From Fusobacteriaceae bacterium (GTDB taxonomy: Bacteria > Fusobacteriota > Fusobacteriia > Fusobacteriales > Fusobacteriaceae): a stretch of DNA of 64,000 bases. Position numbers and translations under genes: made by a program. The stretch spans positions 62,001 through 126,000 of the forward strand of contig JAISTB010000005.1 of assembly GCA_031272775.1 (NCBI GenBank), read 5' to 3'. The stretch's first letter is position 1. Every line of letters begins with the position of its first letter. This document shows positions 17,809 to 26,531 of the stretch, piece by piece. Below the pieces are notes generated by a model. The model ran no database searches, was not told the origin of the DNA, and saw nothing but the letters and a program-made list of their open reading frames with translations.

Positions 17809-19035
17809 ATGACAAAAAAACAGGAAACCGGCGGATTGGCAAAGCTGCAAGGGCGGGCGGCAAAGCTCGCGGACGAATACCGGAAAGAATTTGAAGCGAT
17901 CAGCGATTATATTTTCAAGCATCCGGAACTGGGACTGGTGGAAGTAAAATCGGCGGCTTATCTGACGGGCAAGCTGCGGGAACACGGTTTCACGGTCAAG
18001 GAAGATTACTGCGGATTCCCTACGGCCTTCCGGGGGGATTTCGGAGACAAAAAAGGACCGGCAATCTGCTTTCTCCCCGAGTATGACGCCCTTCCCGGCT
18101 ACGGGAAAAACAAGGACAGGAACGGACACGCCTGCGGACACAACTGGATCGCGGCGGCTACTCTGGGCGCGGCCATTGTGCTCGCGAAAATGAAAGAAGA
18201 TTTTCCGGGGCGGATCGGCGTCATCGGAACCCCTGCCGAGGAAACGCTGGGCGCCAAGGTCAACATGGTCAATGACGGCGCTTTCAAGGATATCGACGTC
18301 GTGTTTCAGGTGCATCTGGGCGACAAGACCAATATCGCCACCCGGGCTCTGGCCATCGATTCGCTGAAATTCGAATTTTTCGGAAAGACGGCCCACGCCT
18401 CGGCCTTTCCCGAAGAGGGGATCAACGCCCTCGACGGCGTCAACCTCATGTACGCCGGGATCAACGCCCTGCGCCAGCATGTGACTTCCGACGTAAGGAT
18501 ACACGGCGTGATCCGAAACGGCGGCCTCGCCCCCAATATCGTCCCCGATTACGCGTCCTGCGAGTTTATGATCCGGGCGGAAAAAAGGGAATATCTCGAT
18601 ACCGTGACGAAGAAAATCATCAATTGCGCCAAGGGCGCCGCGCTCATGACAGGCTGCAAAATGAAATTCTCCCCCGTGGACAATCCCTTTGACAATCTCT
18701 TGAATATCCCGGCTTTGCAGGATCTCATGGCTGAAAATCTCACGGCCGCCGGCGTTACGGACATCTGTCGCGGCGTTCCGGGCGGGGCGGGTTCCTCGGA
18801 CATCGGAAACGTCAGCAAGGTCGTCCCCACCATGTATACGGAAATCGGCGTCAAAACCGAAGAAAACTGCTTTGTGCACAACGAAGCCTTTCTCAGGTAT
18901 GTCAATTCCGAACAATCGAATCATTTGTTGAATCAAGCGGTCAAAGCCATGGCAACAAGCGCGCTGGCGCTCTACACGAACACGGAACTGATGAAAACCG
19001 TCCGGCGGGAATTCAAGGAATTGAGCGGAAAATAA
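17809..19035 (+). CDS. M20-family amidohydrolase (AbgB/PM20D2-like)
   Basis: A 408-residue zinc amidohydrolase. Metal-binding motifs include EYDALPGYG with NGHACGHNW near 95-110 and the glutamate pair in GTPAEETLGAK. The lid-domain histidine lies in FFGKTAHASAFPEEGINALD. The branch resembles AbgB and eukaryotic PM20D2, which hydrolyses beta-alanyl-lysine and related peptides, but bacterial substrates vary. GGAGAAG precedes the ATG. The next gene is a transporter under lysine riboswitch control, making an acyl-lysine or lysine peptide a plausible, unproven substrate. Confidence 0.85.
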   Translation: MTKKQETGGLAKLQGRAAKLADEYRKEFEAISDYIFKHPELGLVEVKSAAYLTGKLREHGFTVKEDYCGFPTAFRGDFGDKKGPAICFLPEYDALPGYGKNKDRNGHACGHNWIAAATLGAAIVLAKMKEDFPGRIGVIGTPAEETLGAKVNMVNDGAFKDIDVVFQVHLGDKTNIATRALAIDSLKFEFFGKTAHASAFPEEGINALDGVNLMYAGINALRQHVTSDVRIHGVIRNGGLAPNIVPDYASCEFMIRAEKREYLDTVTKKIINCAKGAALMTGCKMKFSPVDNPFDNLLNIPALQDLMAENLTAAGVTDICRGVPGGAGSSDIGNVSKVVPTMYTEIGVKTEENCFVHNEAFLRYVNSEQSNHLLNQAVKAMATSALALYTNTELMKTVRREFKELSGK

Positions 19036-19040
19036 AGCCA

Positions 19041-19061
19041 AATTCATTAAAAAAATGAATT
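19041..19061 (+). terminator. A+T-rich hairpin after the amidohydrolase
   Basis: AATTCATT, five A, AATGAATT: a perfect 8-bp stem immediately after the stop codon, followed by ATTATTATC rather than a clean T-run. A weak terminator is likely. Confidence 0.4.
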
Positions 19062-19105
19062 ATTATCATATAATCTATATATTATCAATCCTTGACAAAA
19101 AGTTG

Positions 19106-19111
19106 TATAAT
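19106..19111 (+). promoter_or_regulatory. -10 box of the lysine riboswitch transcript
   Basis: TATAAT with a TTATCA-like -35 about 18 bases upstream. A consensus TTGACA (19092-19097) also lies nearby and could pair with GTATCA 17 bases later. Either start would include the complete aptamer. Confidence 0.5.
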
Positions 19112-19131
19112 ACGGTATCAATTTAACAAAA

Positions 19132-19265
19132 AGAATAGAGGCGCAAATGACAAGAGTAGGCGGATGACCGCCGAAAGGGGATTTTGCCGAAACGGAAGAA
19201 ATTTCGTTGGGAATACAAAGAACATTTGTATTACTGTCATCGGGGGACCGATGGAGAGCTATTCT
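19132..19265 (+). ncRNA. Lysine riboswitch (L-box) aptamer
   Basis: The RNA carries the ordered conserved blocks of the L-box: AGAGGCGC, AAGAGUA, GAAAGGGG, GCCGAA, GGGA, a GGAGAGCUAU 3' strand, and a closing P1 helix AGAAUAG/CUAUUCU (19132-19138 with 19259-19265). The helices P2 (GGCGG/CCGCC), P3 and P4 (AAUACAAA/UUUGUAUU) can all be drawn. It lies upstream of a YfcC-family transporter and is followed by an intrinsic terminator, so lysine should switch the transporter off. Confidence 0.93.
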
Positions 19266-19310
19266 GTGGAATATTGAAAACGAAGTTGCTCCGCAATTTG
19301 TTTTCCCATG

Positions 19311-19339
19311 ACACAGGTGTAGCCGCCTGTGTTTTTTTA
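19311..19339 (+). terminator. Riboswitch expression-platform terminator
   Basis: ACACAGG/CCTGTGT stem with an 8-base loop followed by seven T. It lies 46 bases after the aptamer and 54 bases before the transporter start, the place expected for lysine-induced premature termination. Confidence 0.85.
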
Positions 19340-19392
19340 TCCCGGCAACATACGAAGCAAATAATTTTATTTTCTCAATTGGAGGGCGTATC

Positions 19393-20796
19393 ATGGCAGA
19401 AAATATCGAACAGAACAAGAAGACTTTCAAAATGCCGCACACATTTGTCCTGCTGATCGGCTTGCTGATCATCGTGGCCATCCTGACCTGGATCATTCCG
19501 GCGGGAGAATTTACCAGAGAGCGCAATGAAGTACTCAAGCGCACGCTTGTGGTACCCGGGTCATTCAAGTATATCGACAGGACTCCCGTGGGACCCTGGG
19601 GCGTTGTGCTGTCTCTCGTCAAGGCCATGCAGGCCGTATCGGACATCATTTTCTTCATTTTCTTCGCTTACGGTTCCATCTATATGCTGATCAAGACCGG
19701 CGCTTTCTACGGCGGTCTCGGAAAACTCATGAAGGCCATGCACGGATCGGAAGCCGTGATTTTTCCGGTGTTCATGTTCTTATTCGGGATTTGCGGATCC
19801 ACATTCGGCATGTATGAGGAAACCTACGGACTGATTCCGGCCTTTATGGGAATCTCCGTGGCGCTGGGCTATGACGCCCTTGTGGGAGGCGCGGCCGTCA
19901 TATTGGGCACGGCAACGGGCTTTGCGGCGGCGACGCTGAACCCCTTCACGATCGGGGTCGCCGCAGGGATCGCGGAGTTGCCGCTCAAAAACGGGCTCCT
20001 GTTCCGGATCGTTTGCTTCATCGTGTTCGAAGGAACGGCAATCCTCTATTTGATGCGCTACGCGAAAAAAGTCCGGGAAAACCCCGATTCTTCCCTCGTC
20101 AAAGGCCTGGATTTCAAATTCTCGGCCGGCATGACCCGGGAGCAGATGGAAGAGCTGCCCTTTACGACCAAGCACAAGCTGACGATGCTGACCTTCCTCG
20201 CCTGTGTGGTTATGCTGATCGTCGGCGTAATCAAATGGGAGTGGTACATCAATGAGCTTTCGGCCCTCTTCATTATCACGATGATCGTGGCGGGACTCAT
20301 CAACGGCTTTTCCTTCAGCAAGATCGCCTCGACCTTTGTGGAATCCATATCGGACGTCGTGTTCGGCGGACTGGCCGTCGGAGTCGCCCGTTCGCTCACG
20401 ATTGTCATGACCGACGGTCATATCATCGATACGATCATCAATTCCGTGGCCAATCTGATCGCGTCCCTGCCCAAGGCCGTCTCCTCCATCGGGATGGTCA
20501 TCGTGCAAAATTTCATCAATTTCTTTATCCCCTCGGGCTCGGGACAGGCCGCGGCTTCCATGCCGATCATGGCCCCGCTGGCCGATACGATCGGGATCAG
20601 TCGGGAAGTGGCGGTTTTGGCCTTCCAGTTCGGCGACGGCTTCTCCAACATGTTCTGGCCCACCTGCTGCGGAACGCTCTGCGGGCTGATGAATCTGCCG
20701 ATCGACCGCTGGTACAAGTTTATCACGCCGCTCTTCGCGATCATGGTGGCCTATCAATTTATCTTTATTTCCGTCGCCAGTTTTATCTTCAAATAA
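19393..20796 (+). CDS. YfcC/DcuC-family transporter under lysine control
   Basis: A 467-residue membrane protein with about 12 helices belonging to the YfcC / C4-dicarboxylate anaerobic carrier-like group (PF03606). Recognisable stretches are TWIIPAGEFTRE near the N-terminus, GMYEETYGLIP, GTATGFAAATLNPFTIGVA, and the C-terminal IPSGSGQAAASMPIMAPLAD and CCGTLCGLM. Members transport dicarboxylates or basic amino acids (ArcD-like). The lysine riboswitch upstream argues for lysine or a lysine derivative, most likely import, since it would be shut off when lysine is plentiful. GGAGGG precedes the ATG. Confidence 0.88.
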   Translation: MAENIEQNKKTFKMPHTFVLLIGLLIIVAILTWIIPAGEFTRERNEVLKRTLVVPGSFKYIDRTPVGPWGVVLSLVKAMQAVSDIIFFIFFAYGSIYMLIKTGAFYGGLGKLMKAMHGSEAVIFPVFMFLFGICGSTFGMYEETYGLIPAFMGISVALGYDALVGGAAVILGTATGFAAATLNPFTIGVAAGIAELPLKNGLLFRIVCFIVFEGTAILYLMRYAKKVRENPDSSLVKGLDFKFSAGMTREQMEELPFTTKHKLTMLTFLACVVMLIVGVIKWEWYINELSALFIITMIVAGLINGFSFSKIASTFVESISDVVFGGLAVGVARSLTIVMTDGHIIDTIINSVANLIASLPKAVSSIGMVIVQNFINFFIPSGSGQAAASMPIMAPLADTIGISREVAVLAFQFGDGFSNMFWPTCCGTLCGLMNLPIDRWYKFITPLFAIMVAYQFIFISVASFIFK

Positions 20797-20845
20797 ATTT
20801 TCTTGAAGAGCAAACCCCGCGAGCTCAGAATAGCGCATAAATTCA

Positions 20846-20876
20846 GGCGTCCTTTGTGAAGAAGGACGCCTTTTTT
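20846..20876 (+). terminator. Terminator after the YfcC-family gene
   Basis: GGCGTCCTT/AAGGACGCC strong stem followed by TTTTTT. Confidence 0.88.
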
Positions 20877-20990
20877 CATTACGTCAAAAATTACAAGAAA
20901 GAGACGGATTGGATTTCACAGAGTCATGCTATGATAAGTCATACCAAATGTGTTGTTTTTTTCATAAAAGTTTTTTTCTTTTCTCATTTT

Positions 20991-21743
20991 TCATTTCATA
21001 CGGGCAGGGCGCAAGGGGATTGCGCCCTGTTTCAATATCCGGATGGTTTTTTCCAGGGTATACAGCGTCCCCTTCTCGAACCGAAGCTGTATCGGCCAAA
21101 TTTCGACGCCGGCGTCCATGGCCTCATAAAAGGCCGCGGCAAACGCAGGGTCTGTCTCGATTCGGGGCCGGAAGGCGAGCGAATCCCGCAGGACAAGAAA
21201 AAGAACGGCGGCCCTGGCGCCGCTTTTTTTCATGGCCATAAGCGTTTTCAGGTGCTTTGCGGCCCGCTCGCTGGGCGCGTCGGGAAACATGGCGACTTTA
21301 TCGACGGACAGCGAGACGCCCTTGACCTCCACCCAGATGTCTTGCAAGCGGCGTCCCGATTTGCGTTGGACAAGCCAGTCGAGGCGGCTTTCCCCGCAGC
21401 GGACCTCCGCCCGCAGATTTTCCGCCCGCCCGAAGGGAGACAGGGCCGGATCGCCGAGGATCCGCCCGGAAATCTCCCGGTGCAGGGAGGAATTGATCAG
21501 GATTTCCTCTCCGTCGTCGGACAGAGCCGAAATGACGTCGTATCCGGTTTTTCTGTGAACGCCCGGCCCGGCTTTTCTGACCGTCAGCCTGTTCCCCGGA
21601 AACAAAAGCTCCCCGAGCCTTCCCGAATCATGGAGATGACAGGGTTCGGCCGCGCCGTCAATTTCCGCCAGCACAACAAAGCGGTTGGGGCGGGAGAGAA
21701 AGCGGGCGGAAAGGCAGGGGGAGACGATCATTACGGGAGTCAT
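20991..21743 (-). CDS. sfsA: SfsA family protein
   Basis: A 250-residue protein with the SfsA signature: DSGRLGELL, WVEVKGVSL and FPDAPSERAAKHL. The family binds DNA and has a nuclease-like fold; in E. coli it was named for stimulating sugar fermentation, but its role is unclear. It starts 3 bases after der and is the last gene of a long minus-strand run. GAGG precedes the ATG. Confidence 0.93.
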   Translation of the reverse strand: MTPVMIVSPCLSARFLSRPNRFVVLAEIDGAAEPCHLHDSGRLGELLFPGNRLTVRKAGPGVHRKTGYDVISALSDDGEEILINSSLHREISGRILGDPALSPFGRAENLRAEVRCGESRLDWLVQRKSGRRLQDIWVEVKGVSLSVDKVAMFPDAPSERAAKHLKTLMAMKKSGARAAVLFLVLRDSLAFRPRIETDPAFAAAFYEAMDAGVEIWPIQLRFEKGTLYTLEKTIRILKQGAIPLRPARMK

Positions 21744-21746
21744 GGC

Positions 21747-23069
21747 TCAGTCCTCGGCGCTTTTTTTCTCGAAAGTCAGCAGGATGGGCGTTCCCTCAAA
21801 GCCGAAGGCCTCGCGGAATTTGTTTTCGAGATAGCGGACATAGGAAAAATGCACGAGTTCCGGATAGTTGCAGAACAGGACAAAATGCGGCGGCCCCGCC
21901 GAGACCTGCGTCGCGTAATTGATTTTGACGACGCGTCCTTTCCGGGTGGGCGGACTCGTCAGCATCATGGCGTCCTTGAGCACATTGTTCAGGATGCCCG
22001 TTGAGACGCGTTTTGTATATTCCACATAAATTTTATCCGCAATACCGAGGAGCCTTGTGGCTCGCTGTCCGGTCTTCGCCGAAATAAACTCCACCGGCGC
22101 GTAGGACAAAAAGGGCATTTCCGTATAAAGATAGTCCCGGTAATGCTTCATCGTATTGGTCTCTTTTTCGATAAGGTCCCACTTATTAACCACTAAAATA
22201 ATCGGTTTTCTTTCTTCGGCGGCGATGGCCGCGATTTTTTTGTCCTGATCGGCGAGGCCTTCTTTTCCGTCGAGCATCAAGAGGCAAATATCCGCCCTGC
22301 GGATGGTCTTGACGGCCCGCAGCACCGAATAATACTCGAGACTTTCCTCGATTCGTGATTTGCGTCTGATCCCCGCCGTATCGATGAGGATGTACTTTTT
22401 TCCTTCAAATTCGATCAGGGTATCGACGGCGTCCCGGGTGGTGCCGGCGATTTCGCTGACAATGCTCCTTTCCTCCCCCGAGAGTTTGTTGACGAGAGAG
22501 GATTTTCCCGTATTGGGGCGGCCGACGATGGCCAGTCTGAGGGCCCCTTCCGCCTCGTCGGGAAATTCAAGGACAGGCATGTTTTCCACGACCGCGTCCA
22601 GCATATCGCCGAGGTTGACCTTGTGCGCGGCGGAAACGGCCGTCATCTGTTCGAAACCGAGACCCCAGAAATCATGGACGCTGTCGGCCTGGGTTTCGTA
22701 ATTGTCGATCTTGTTGACGACGAGAAGCACCGGTTTTTGCTTGCGGCGCAGAACGTCGGCGATTTCCTCGTCAAGGGGATGGATCCCCGCGCGGCCGTCG
22801 ACGACAAAAAGGATGACGTCGGCCTCGTTCATGGCGACTTCGGCCTGCTCGAGGATCTTGGTCATCATAAAATCCTTGTTTCGGGGCTCGAGACCACCGG
22901 TATCCACAAGGACGAATTCTTTTCCGTTCCACTCCGTATCCCGGTACAGCCGGTCCCGGGTGACTCCGGGCGTATCGTCCACAATGGCGATCCGGTCTCC
23001 CACGAGATGGTTAAACAGCGTGGATTTTCCCACATTGGGTCTCCCCACAATGGCGACGACGGGCTTCAT
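21747..23069 (-). CDS. der: GTPase Der (EngA), ribosome assembly
   Basis: A 440-residue tandem GTPase needed for 50S subunit assembly. The first G domain starts at GRPNVGKST (about 8-16) with NKID as the base-recognition motif; the second starts at GRPNTGKSS (about 180) with NKWD. The C-terminal KH-like domain includes PPHFVLFCNYPELVHFSYVRYLEN. Normal length. It overlaps the DUF1385 stop by 4 bases. Confidence 0.97.
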   Translation of the reverse strand: MKPVVAIVGRPNVGKSTLFNHLVGDRIAIVDDTPGVTRDRLYRDTEWNGKEFVLVDTGGLEPRNKDFMMTKILEQAEVAMNEADVILFVVDGRAGIHPLDEEIADVLRRKQKPVLLVVNKIDNYETQADSVHDFWGLGFEQMTAVSAAHKVNLGDMLDAVVENMPVLEFPDEAEGALRLAIVGRPNTGKSSLVNKLSGEERSIVSEIAGTTRDAVDTLIEFEGKKYILIDTAGIRRKSRIEESLEYYSVLRAVKTIRRADICLLMLDGKEGLADQDKKIAAIAAEERKPIILVVNKWDLIEKETNTMKHYRDYLYTEMPFLSYAPVEFISAKTGQRATRLLGIADKIYVEYTKRVSTGILNNVLKDAMMLTSPPTRKGRVVKINYATQVSAGPPHFVLFCNYPELVHFSYVRYLENKFREAFGFEGTPILLTFEKKSAED

Positions 23070-23977
23070 GGCTTCACCTCGATTTCCCGGGCGTTGTCGA
23101 TCTGCTCGTCAAGGGAAGCCTTGATGGCCACAATGGCCACCTCCAACTGCGAGAGATCGGGCTCCCGGGTCGTGATCTTCTGCAGCAGAAGACCCGGCGA
23201 TACCAGGAGTCGCACCCATTTTTTATCCATATGGCGGCTGCTGTACCGCTGCAGTTCATAAGAAATTCCGGCGATCAGCGGCATCACGAGAATCCGCAGG
23301 CCGAAGCGCTGCAAGATCCGGGCCAACTGCCCCGCGGGGGGCGTCACGAAGAAATCCACCAGAGAAAAAACCACGATGGCGATAACCATGACGGTCAAAA
23401 GAAAACTCGTCCCGCAGCGCACATGGAGCTTCGTGTAGCGCTGGGCCGTCTCGGGCTTGAGTTCGGCGAAATTTTCATAGGCCGCGATGGATTTGTGCTC
23501 GGCGCCGTGATATTCGTAGACCCTGCGCACATCGGCGTAAAAGGTGATGACCCAGATATAAAAGACGAAGAGGGCCAGCCGGAACAGCGACTCAAACAAA
23601 TTGGCGTAAAGCCGATTATTTTTGAATAAAAACCCGCTCAATACCGAGGGGAGCCCGATAAAGATCAAAATCCCCAGGGCCAGGGATACGACGGTCGTCA
23701 GAACCGCCTGCTTTTTTGTTAATTCCTGCTCCCCCTCGTCCGCCTGGCTCGCCGAGAAAGTCAGTTCCCGGACGCCGGTCACAAGCGCCTCGAAGAGGGA
23801 AAAGGTCCCCCGGATAAACGGGATTTTCGAAATCCGGTTGACCCGGTCGGAGATCTTCGTCCGCTTGTAAACAATCTCTCCGCTGGGCTTCCTGACGGCG
23901 GTGGCGATCCAGTTGGGGCTTCTCATCATGACCCCTTCGATAACCGCCTGTCCGCCGATATTCATACGTTCTGTCAT
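23066..23977 (-). CDS. DUF1385 membrane protein
   Basis: A 303-residue protein with the DUF1385 hallmark NIGGQAVIEGVMMRSP at its N-terminus, two to four membrane helices (about 92-120, 130-150, 195-215) and the conserved EYHGAEHKSIAAYE. The family is widespread in Firmicutes and related phyla and its function is not established. TCTCCTGTC-type spacing upstream gives a good GGAG site. Coupled to der by an ATGA overlap. Confidence 0.92.
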   Translation of the reverse strand: MTERMNIGGQAVIEGVMMRSPNWIATAVRKPSGEIVYKRTKISDRVNRISKIPFIRGTFSLFEALVTGVRELTFSASQADEGEQELTKKQAVLTTVVSLALGILIFIGLPSVLSGFLFKNNRLYANLFESLFRLALFVFYIWVITFYADVRRVYEYHGAEHKSIAAYENFAELKPETAQRYTKLHVRCGTSFLLTVMVIAIVVFSLVDFFVTPPAGQLARILQRFGLRILVMPLIAGISYELQRYSSRHMDKKWVRLLVSPGLLLQKITTREPDLSQLEVAIVAIKASLDEQIDNAREIEVKP

Positions 23978-23989
23978 TTTTTCTCCTGT

Positions 23990-25519
23990 CTATCGCACAC
24001 ACTTCAAGATCACAAAGGTCAGGTCGTCTTCCTGCTCGGAATCCCCGCGAAAGGCCGTGACTTGTTCAAGGATTTTCTCCTTGAGCCGGGCCGGGCTATT
24101 GTCGTGGTTTTCGAGAATGATCCGCTTGACCCGGTCAATGCCGAAGAGTTCCCGCTCTTCGTTGGCGGCCTCCGTCAGACCGTCGGTATAGTAAAGCACG
24201 AGATCTCCGGTCTCCAGCCGCAATTCGCCTTTTTTATAGTCATAACGCTCCATAAACCCGATGGCGACCCCTTTTACGCAATGGGATTCGATCGTCCGGC
24301 TCGCGGCCCGGTAAACGAGAATCGGCGAGTGGCCGGCGTTTGAAAAATAGAGCGTTTTGGTATCCGCGTTGTATTTGCTGTGAAAAATGGTGATGAACAT
24401 TTCTTCCGAGATATCGGGATAGATAATCCGGTTGAGTTCATTCAAGTCTTCCCAGGGCTTCGTGTCGCCGACAATCGAAAGCGTCTTCAATACCGAGCGC
24501 CCGAGGGCCAAAAGAAGCGCCGCCGGCATTCCTTTTCCGCTGACGTCGGCGATCGTTACCGAAAAGGAATTGTCGCCGGTTTTCGTATAATCATAGTAGT
24601 CGCCGCCGATTTCCTTGGCCGGCTCAAAATAATTTGCGATCTCAAGGCCGCAGATTTCCGTTATATCCTTGGGAATGATCTGGCGCTGGATCCGGGCCGC
24701 CACTTCGAGCTCCTGGGACATGCGTTCCTTGACGAGCAGGTCCGCGTAGATCTGGGCGTTGTTGATGGCGATGGAAATCTGGATCACGAGAGCGGAAATC
24801 GTCTCCTCGTCGATGTCGTTGAGCTTGTTTTTATCTTCGATGACGTAAATGACGCCCAGTTCTTTGCCCTTCACGTTGAGCGGATACACCATGACAATCT
24901 CGTCTTTGTTGATCGCGAAGCTTTTCGAGAGTTCCTCGTAGATCTTTTTATAGTCGGAGCGCCGAAAATTCTTGAGTTCTTCCGGGGAAAAGCCGACTTC
25001 CCCCCTGAAACGGATGCCCCCCTTCGTTTTTTTATTGACCAGGGTCCCGTTTTCCCAGAGATACAGCGAGATCCGCCGCACGCCGGTCAACACAAAATAG
25101 GCGTCCACAATGATGTTGATGATTTTTTTCAGCTTCAACGCCGAAAGGGCCGAACGGGAAATGGAATTCAGATTCGAGAGGTTCTCAACCTTGCGTTCGA
25201 GGATATGGTTGCTGTATTCCAGCTGGCTGGACTTCACGACAAGGGAATTATAGGTCATCTCAAGCTCTTTCCGGTATTCTTTGAGTTCCGTGATCGAGTG
25301 ATCCAGCTCCAATTCCTGTTTTCGGATCTTGGCCAGGGTTGTCTCATATTCGGCCTTGATCTCGTCATCGGGAAAAATCTGAATTTCCTGCTTTTCCCGC
25401 AGGTTTTTCAAGATATTGATCATGACGAGGCTCGTCTCTTTTTTCCTGCGCTCAACCTGGACATAGGAGTAGATAATCAGCGCGAGGACGATAAAAGGCA
25501 GGATTAAATACAGTATCAT
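23990..25519 (-). CDS. Membrane-anchored GAF-SpoIIE (PP2C) phosphatase
   Basis: A 509-residue RsbU/SpoIIE-type serine phosphatase. One N-terminal membrane helix (about 1-22) is followed by a coiled coil (about 50-110), a GAF-like sensor (about 115-270) and the PP2C core with EIGGDYYDY and ADVSGKGMPAALLLAL, the metal-binding aspartates. It probably reverses phosphorylation of an anti-sigma antagonist in a partner-switching circuit; no such partner is visible here. The ATG overlaps the upstream stop (ATGA), favouring 25519 over an in-frame ATG 12 bases upstream. Confidence 0.88.
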   Translation of the reverse strand: MILYLILPFIVLALIIYSYVQVERRKKETSLVMINILKNLREKQEIQIFPDDEIKAEYETTLAKIRKQELELDHSITELKEYRKELEMTYNSLVVKSSQLEYSNHILERKVENLSNLNSISRSALSALKLKKIINIIVDAYFVLTGVRRISLYLWENGTLVNKKTKGGIRFRGEVGFSPEELKNFRRSDYKKIYEELSKSFAINKDEIVMVYPLNVKGKELGVIYVIEDKNKLNDIDEETISALVIQISIAINNAQIYADLLVKERMSQELEVAARIQRQIIPKDITEICGLEIANYFEPAKEIGGDYYDYTKTGDNSFSVTIADVSGKGMPAALLLALGRSVLKTLSIVGDTKPWEDLNELNRIIYPDISEEMFITIFHSKYNADTKTLYFSNAGHSPILVYRAASRTIESHCVKGVAIGFMERYDYKKGELRLETGDLVLYYTDGLTEAANEERELFGIDRVKRIILENHDNSPARLKEKILEQVTAFRGDSEQEDDLTFVILKCVR

Positions 25520-26526
25520 TCGATCACCCATTCCGGATCTTTTTCATTAAAGGGGGGGATTGCTCTCGGAGTGTCCTGTTTTCGAACAGTCACGCCGCGT
25601 TTTTCCGACGCCGACTCTTCCCTAAGCGTAAAGGCGCGGAGGTCTCTGGTTCGGATTCCTGATGTTTCTCCGTTTTTGATTTCTTTCAGCGTCTTGATGG
25701 CTTGGATTGCGGGGATAATTTTGTAATGCCTGAGCGTCGCGCTTTCCTTTTCCGCCGTCAGCGTGATTTTCCCTTCATAGAGTCTTTCGGGGTCCCCTTT
25801 GCGAAATATGAGGAGCGCCGCCTCCGATTCCTCCGCAATCCGGGCGTATGCTTTTTCCGCGATATAGAGCGGATATTTTTCCGCCGCGATGATTTCTTCC
25901 GCCGCCCCGTCCGCTTCGATCACGAGATCGGCCAGGATTTCGGGCAGCGTCTCTATGGCTTGTTTTCGGTTTTCAAGGATCTCCGTAAACAGCTCCCGCT
26001 TGTCAAATTCCGTATAATTCGCTTCGGGATCATATTCCTTCTCCCTTCCCGCGTAGCGCAGCCAGTAATAGTATTGTTTGTTGACGATGCCCTGCAACTC
26101 TCCGAATTCTTCGGGCCAGGCGACGGGAAAGGCCGCCGCGATCGCCTGTTTTTCCCCTTCGTCAAGCTCCGAGGCATAGCGGGCGTAGATCTCTTCCTCC
26201 GGGAAGGGTTCACCCCTTCTGATTTGCGCCAGATCCGTGAGGAAGGCTGCCGGCAGGATCAGGTTCAGGGATTTCTTCCCGAGCAGGAGCCTCGCCCCCA
26301 GGACGCCCAATTCCTTCAAAAAACGGTCTTTGGCGGCGATATCCCTCGGATATTCGGGCCGGTACAGGCGGTAGATTTCCGGGCTGTCCTTTTTCACGGC
26401 CTTCGGAAATTCCACATAGCGGATCCGGTCTTTCCGGCGCACGAAAACGGATCCCCGGCAAAGGGGCGTGAAAAAGATCCCCGTCAGCAGTAACGCCGTG
26501 ATCGCGCGTATTTTTTTTCCGCTCAT
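25516..26526 (-). CDS. Unrecognised exported protein
   Basis: A 336-residue protein I do not recognise. A lysine/arginine start and a hydrophobic segment (about 8-23) ending near TPLCRGS suggest a signal peptide, with a cysteine close to the cut site that could be a weak lipobox. The rest is hydrophilic and rich in Glu, Lys and Arg, mostly helical in appearance (for example TEILENRKQAIETLPEILAD). The last 40 residues are low in hydrophobics. It lies between uvrC and the SpoIIE phosphatase, overlapping the latter by 4 bases, so it may be a lipoprotein or periplasmic partner of that sensor. The ATG at 26526 has GGGGAAG upstream. Confidence 0.65.
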   Translation of the reverse strand: MSGKKIRAITALLLTGIFFTPLCRGSVFVRRKDRIRYVEFPKAVKKDSPEIYRLYRPEYPRDIAAKDRFLKELGVLGARLLLGKKSLNLILPAAFLTDLAQIRRGEPFPEEEIYARYASELDEGEKQAIAAAFPVAWPEEFGELQGIVNKQYYYWLRYAGREKEYDPEANYTEFDKRELFTEILENRKQAIETLPEILADLVIEADGAAEEIIAAEKYPLYIAEKAYARIAEESEAALLIFRKGDPERLYEGKITLTAEKESATLRHYKIIPAIQAIKTLKEIKNGETSGIRTRDLRAFTLREESASEKRGVTVRKQDTPRAIPPFNEKDPEWVIE

Positions 26527-26531
26527 GCCGC

